Below, piece by piece: positions 61,544 to 64,000 of a stretch of DNA of 64,000 bases (positions are counted from its first letter, which is position 1; each line of letters begins with the position of its first letter). Both the position numbers and the translations under genes were made by a program. Under the pieces are notes generated by a model. The model was not told the origin of the DNA. It did not search any database and saw nothing but the letters and a program-made list of their open reading frames with translations. This stretch comes from Trinickia violacea (GTDB taxonomy: Bacteria > Pseudomonadota > Gammaproteobacteria > Burkholderiales > Burkholderiaceae), in contig NZ_CP040078.1 in the NCBI RefSeq assembly GCF_005280735.1, forward strand, positions 186,001 to 250,000, in the 5' to 3' direction.

Positions 61544-62659
61544 TTAGGAGGGTCGCAATGCGGTTCGTGTGACGCCCCGCGTGACGCGCGCCTCGCCCTC
61601 GCCCGCGCGCATGGCGAATCTCACGGGCGAGGGCTTCGACGCGCGCGCCCCGCCCTCGTCCGGCGACGCCGCCAGCCACGAGGTCCAGCCCAGCCGCAAG
61701 CCGGGCGCGCCCACTGCGCAGCGTTCGCGCCGCGCGGCGGGATAGAGGACGAACTCCACGTCGAAGTCCTGCTGCAGGTGGCACCGCACGAGCCACGCTG
61801 CCAGCCGGTGCATCTCGCCGCCCGGGAGCAGCGCGGCGAACTGCTCCGCGGGCACATCGAGAAACTCGATGCGCACGCCGGCGGCCTGGTCCCAGCTCCG
61901 CCGTCCGAGCACGGCAAGGCCGCCGGTCCCCAATGCGCGCTGGCCCGTCTGCGAGCGTCCAAGCCGCAGGCTGTCGCGCGCGTCGATGTCGCGCCAGCCG
62001 CCTACGAACTGCGTGCCTCGCACGCGCACGCCGAGGCGGTCCGACAACAGCGCGAGCAGCCCCGTCATCGAGCGCGAGCCGTTGCCGAAGAGTCCCGCAT
62101 GCCGCAGCCAGAGGCGCGCATCGTCCGGTCCGCGCTTGCCGTCATGCAGGCCGAGGCTGCCGAGCGCATCGAGGCTCGCCGCGAGCGGCGCTTCGCCGGG
62201 CGCGCGCGCGCTCAGCCCCAGCGCGTGCTTCTGTCGGCTGCGATAGAAGAACGACAGAAAGCGGTGATTGAAGATGTCGAGCAGATCGGCCATTGCCGGC
62301 TCACGGGCCGCGCGCCGTTCCAGCAGCATCTCGGTGAAAGCGAGCGGCAGCGGCGCGCCGATACCCGCCAGCGTCATCACGGGCGTGCTCACCGTGTAGG
62401 TCTCGCGCGCCGCGTGTTCGTCGCTCGACGCGTGGCGGCCCACCGCGTGAATGTCGCTTGCCTGGAACGCCAGCGAGACGAAGCCCCGCAGACGTACCGC
62501 CTCATTCGCGCCGTCCCCGCGGCCGAGCCCCGTCGCCCACGGCTGCGCGCACTCGAGCAGATGGATGGCCTGGAACAGGTCGAAACCGTGAGGCCGCGCA
62601 AGAAGCCGGGCAATCAAAGCAGTGGCTGGCAACCGGTCATCGGCTCCCATCGCTTCCAT
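61544..62659 (-). CDS. tssG: T6SS baseplate protein TssG
   Basis: The protein has 371 residues from the ATG at 62659; an ATG at 62650 is equally possible. It has the family opening IARLLARPHGFDLFQAIHLLE, VSTPVMTLAGIGAPLPLAFTEMLLERRA, and FLSFFYRSRQKHALGLS. The start overlaps the end of tssF by ~45 bases, common for this pair. With TssF it forms the wedge of the baseplate. Confidence 0.93.
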   Translation of the reverse strand: MEAMGADDRLPATALIARLLARPHGFDLFQAIHLLECAQPWATGLGRGDGANEAVRLRGFVSLAFQASDIHAVGRHASSDEHAARETYTVSTPVMTLAGIGAPLPLAFTEMLLERRAAREPAMADLLDIFNHRFLSFFYRSRQKHALGLSARAPGEAPLAASLDALGSLGLHDGKRGPDDARLWLRHAGLFGNGSRSMTGLLALLSDRLGVRVRGTQFVGGWRDIDARDSLRLGRSQTGQRALGTGGLAVLGRRSWDQAAGVRIEFLDVPAEQFAALLPGGEMHRLAAWLVRCHLQQDFDVEFVLYPAARRERCAVGAPGLRLGWTSWLAASPDEGGARASKPSPVRFAMRAGEGEARVTRGVTRTALRPS

Positions 62660-64000
62660 GTCTCGTCTCCCCGGCGCACCACGAGCCGTACGAATGAATT
62701 GACCGACGTGTACATGGCGAAGAAGCGCGCCAGCACCGCGCCCATCAGCAACGGCGATCCCCCGACGAACGCGTCGGCATCGAACTCGACGCTGACCTCC
62801 GTGCCGCCGCAGAATCCGCGCCACGCCTCCCTGCCCACATGCGCCGTGACGTTGCGCGCATCGACGCTGACGAGTCCGCGAATCTGCTCCTGCTCCCGTG
62901 TGCCGTCCGAGGCGAACAGGCGCAACATCTCCTGCAGCTCGCGTTTGCCCGTCGCACCGTTCACGAGCGAGTGATAGTTGCGCGTCAGCAGCGACACGAG
63001 ACGCCACAGCGTCTCGCTCCCGAGCGGCGGATTGCGCTGGGCGGTCGGCTCGTAGAGGCAGCGCACGCGCACGTTCTGCGAGACCCGCTCGACCAGCATG
63101 CGCGCGCCCACCGGCACATGCTCGGCGAGCCGCCGGTTGGTGCAGAGCGCGTTGACGTACACCACGGGCGTATCGGACCGGCTGGCCGCGTCGCCATCGA
63201 TGAAACTGATCCACGTGTCCACGCCCGGCACGTTGCCGCGCAGGCTGTGCTCGCGGCGCGCCGACCAGAACATCCCGGCGTCGCCGGCACCCGCCGGATC
63301 GAAACGATCAGCGGCCGTGAAGCACGGCACGCTCGTCGCGCGATCCGTGACGGGATCGGATGCGGTCACCGATACGATCGAATGGATCTCGGTGATGGCC
63401 TGCCGCTTCTGATCGGCGACCAGCAGGTATTCGTAATGGCGCCGGTCGACCACGATCGGCTCGCTGGTCTGCGCGAACAGATTGACGATGGGCACGCATC
63501 CGAGCCGGAAATGCCGGGCGTTGAGCATGCCGAGCCCGCGCGGCATGCGGTCGAGCTGCAGCACGATTTCACAGGTCCGCCCGGTGCCGCACGATCCCGG
63601 CGGCAAGATCAGATCGAAGAAGTGAAACTTGCGCGGAAAGGCGAAGTACTCCTGCATCAGCCCGTAAGCGGGATGCGCGTGCGGCGGCTGCGGCAACACG
63701 CTGTCCTCGTCCGCGTAGCCGACCTCGCGCAACGCGGACGGTCCCAGCTTCACGACCGGCCTCTGCGCGGCGTGCACGGCAACCCCCGTGACCGATGAGA
63801 CGAGCAGCTCGTAAAGCGGCATCGTCACCATCCAGTCGCCGCACAAATGGAGGCGCAACTGCGTGAGCTCGAGCTCGGAGAAATCGACGCCTGGCTCGCA
63901 TTCGAGTTTCAGGCGCAGCGCCGCATCTTCGCTGAATCCCGCGTGCACGATCTTCAATGGCCACAGCGTCGTGTCCCATGCGGTGCGGAAGCGGCACGTG
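62614..64000 (-). CDS. tssF: T6SS baseplate protein TssF, C-terminal ~460 residues (cut by window edge)
   Basis: The frame is open to the right edge and continues beyond it; TssF is usually ~600 residues, so roughly the first 130-150 are missing. It reads FRTAWDTTLWPLKIVHAGF at the edge, then SALREVGYADEDSVLPQPPHAHPAYGLMQEYFAFPRKFHFFDL and LWRLVSLLTRNYHSLVNGATGKRELQEML, all TssF landmarks. The remaining core genes (tssB, tssC, tssD, tssE) are expected to the right of the window. Confidence 0.94.
   Translation of the reverse strand, partial: TCRFRTAWDTTLWPLKIVHAGFSEDAALRLKLECEPGVDFSELELTQLRLHLCGDWMVTMPLYELLVSSVTGVAVHAAQRPVVKLGPSALREVGYADEDSVLPQPPHAHPAYGLMQEYFAFPRKFHFFDLILPPGSCGTGRTCEIVLQLDRMPRGLGMLNARHFRLGCVPIVNLFAQTSEPIVVDRRHYEYLLVADQKRQAITEIHSIVSVTASDPVTDRATSVPCFTAADRFDPAGAGDAGMFWSARREHSLRGNVPGVDTWISFIDGDAASRSDTPVVYVNALCTNRRLAEHVPVGARMLVERVSQNVRVRCLYEPTAQRNPPLGSETLWRLVSLLTRNYHSLVNGATGKRELQEMLRLFASDGTREQEQIRGLVSVDARNVTAHVGREAWRGFCGGTEVSVEFDADAFVGGSPLLMGAVLARFFAMYTSVNSFVRLVVRRGDETWKRWEPMTGCQPLL

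Noticed and set aside
1..64000. CRISPR arrays, tRNA or rRNA genes, insertion sequences
   Set aside because: No regularly spaced repeats, no cloverleaf or rRNA-like sequence and no transposase frame were recognised on either strand.

Overview
The window is GC-rich DNA from a beta-proteobacterium of the Burkholderia / Paraburkholderia / Caballeronia group. That reading rests on the Burkholderiales-type porins, the AAHS-type aromatic-acid transporters, the density of LysR, TetR and MarR regulators, and the make-up of the type VI secretion (T6SS) locus. I see no rRNA, tRNA, CRISPR array or insertion sequence. The species cannot be fixed from the window.

Layout. (1) Positions 1-6301 hold an aromatic or N-heteroaromatic catabolic unit: a porin cut by the left edge, a divergent MarR regulator, and a leftward operon of a gamma-resorcylate-type decarboxylase, an aromatic-acid transporter and a two-subunit molybdenum hydroxylase. 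The operator/promoter block of marR is duplicated exactly 5,900 bases away, in front of the decarboxylase operon, and the second copy still carries the broken first codons of a second marR. (2) Positions 6520-10718 hold small stress or housekeeping genes (BON, Dabb, DoxX, two pirins) and a LysR regulator. (3) Positions 10897-14978 hold two LysR regulators, hydroxyquinol 1,2-dioxygenase and maleylacetate reductase, the lower half of a resorcinol/hydroxyquinol pathway. (4) Positions 15129-29213 hold a catabolic island bracketed by two closely related TetR regulators. It comprises a CocE-type esterase, two enoyl-CoA hydratases, an acyl-CoA synthetase, a TfdB-like flavin hydroxylase, an HMG-CoA-lyase-like enzyme, an amidohydrolase decarboxylase, a transporter and a porin. 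Four inverted repeats of the form ATACTTTAC-N4-GTAAAGTAT lie in front of its transcription units and define a local regulon.

(5) Positions 29286-30561 hold an unrecognised divergent pair, a small HTH protein and a 270-residue protein, separated by a perfect inverted repeat lying over a promoter that looks leaderless. (6) Positions 30728-37613 hold an RND efflux operon (outer-membrane factor, fusion protein, pump) behind a TetR repressor. (7) Positions 38023-39301 hold a DUF1345 membrane gene with a suspected homopolymer frameshift and the decayed ends of a response regulator and a sensor kinase. (8) Positions 39319-64000 hold a T6SS locus read leftward and cut by the right edge: tssF, tssG, tssH, vgrG, a MORN/YwqK-repeat protein, a DUF4280 PAAR-like protein, a 59-residue membrane protein, an amino-acid binding protein, two dicarboxylate/amino-acid symporters with an Asp/Glu-type racemase between them, then tssJ, tssK, tssL, tssM and tssA. 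Downstream lie two effector candidates: a 604-residue protein with a glycine-rich membrane segment and a eukaryotic-like protein kinase in A/T-richer DNA.

How the parts may work together (inference). The MarR unit would import and decarboxylate a hydroxylated aromatic acid, and the hydroxyquinol dioxygenase/reductase pair could take a resorcinol-type product to 3-oxoadipate. The TetR island looks like a self-contained route for an ester-linked aromatic whose side chain is handled as CoA esters. The T6SS operon carries, inside its structural genes and partly translationally coupled to them, a module for capturing and racemising amino acids. That suggests secretion and nutrient recovery are co-expressed. 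The strongest candidates for undescribed biology are this T6SS-racemase-symporter module, the two effector candidates, the TetR island with its operator family, and the HTH/270-residue pair.
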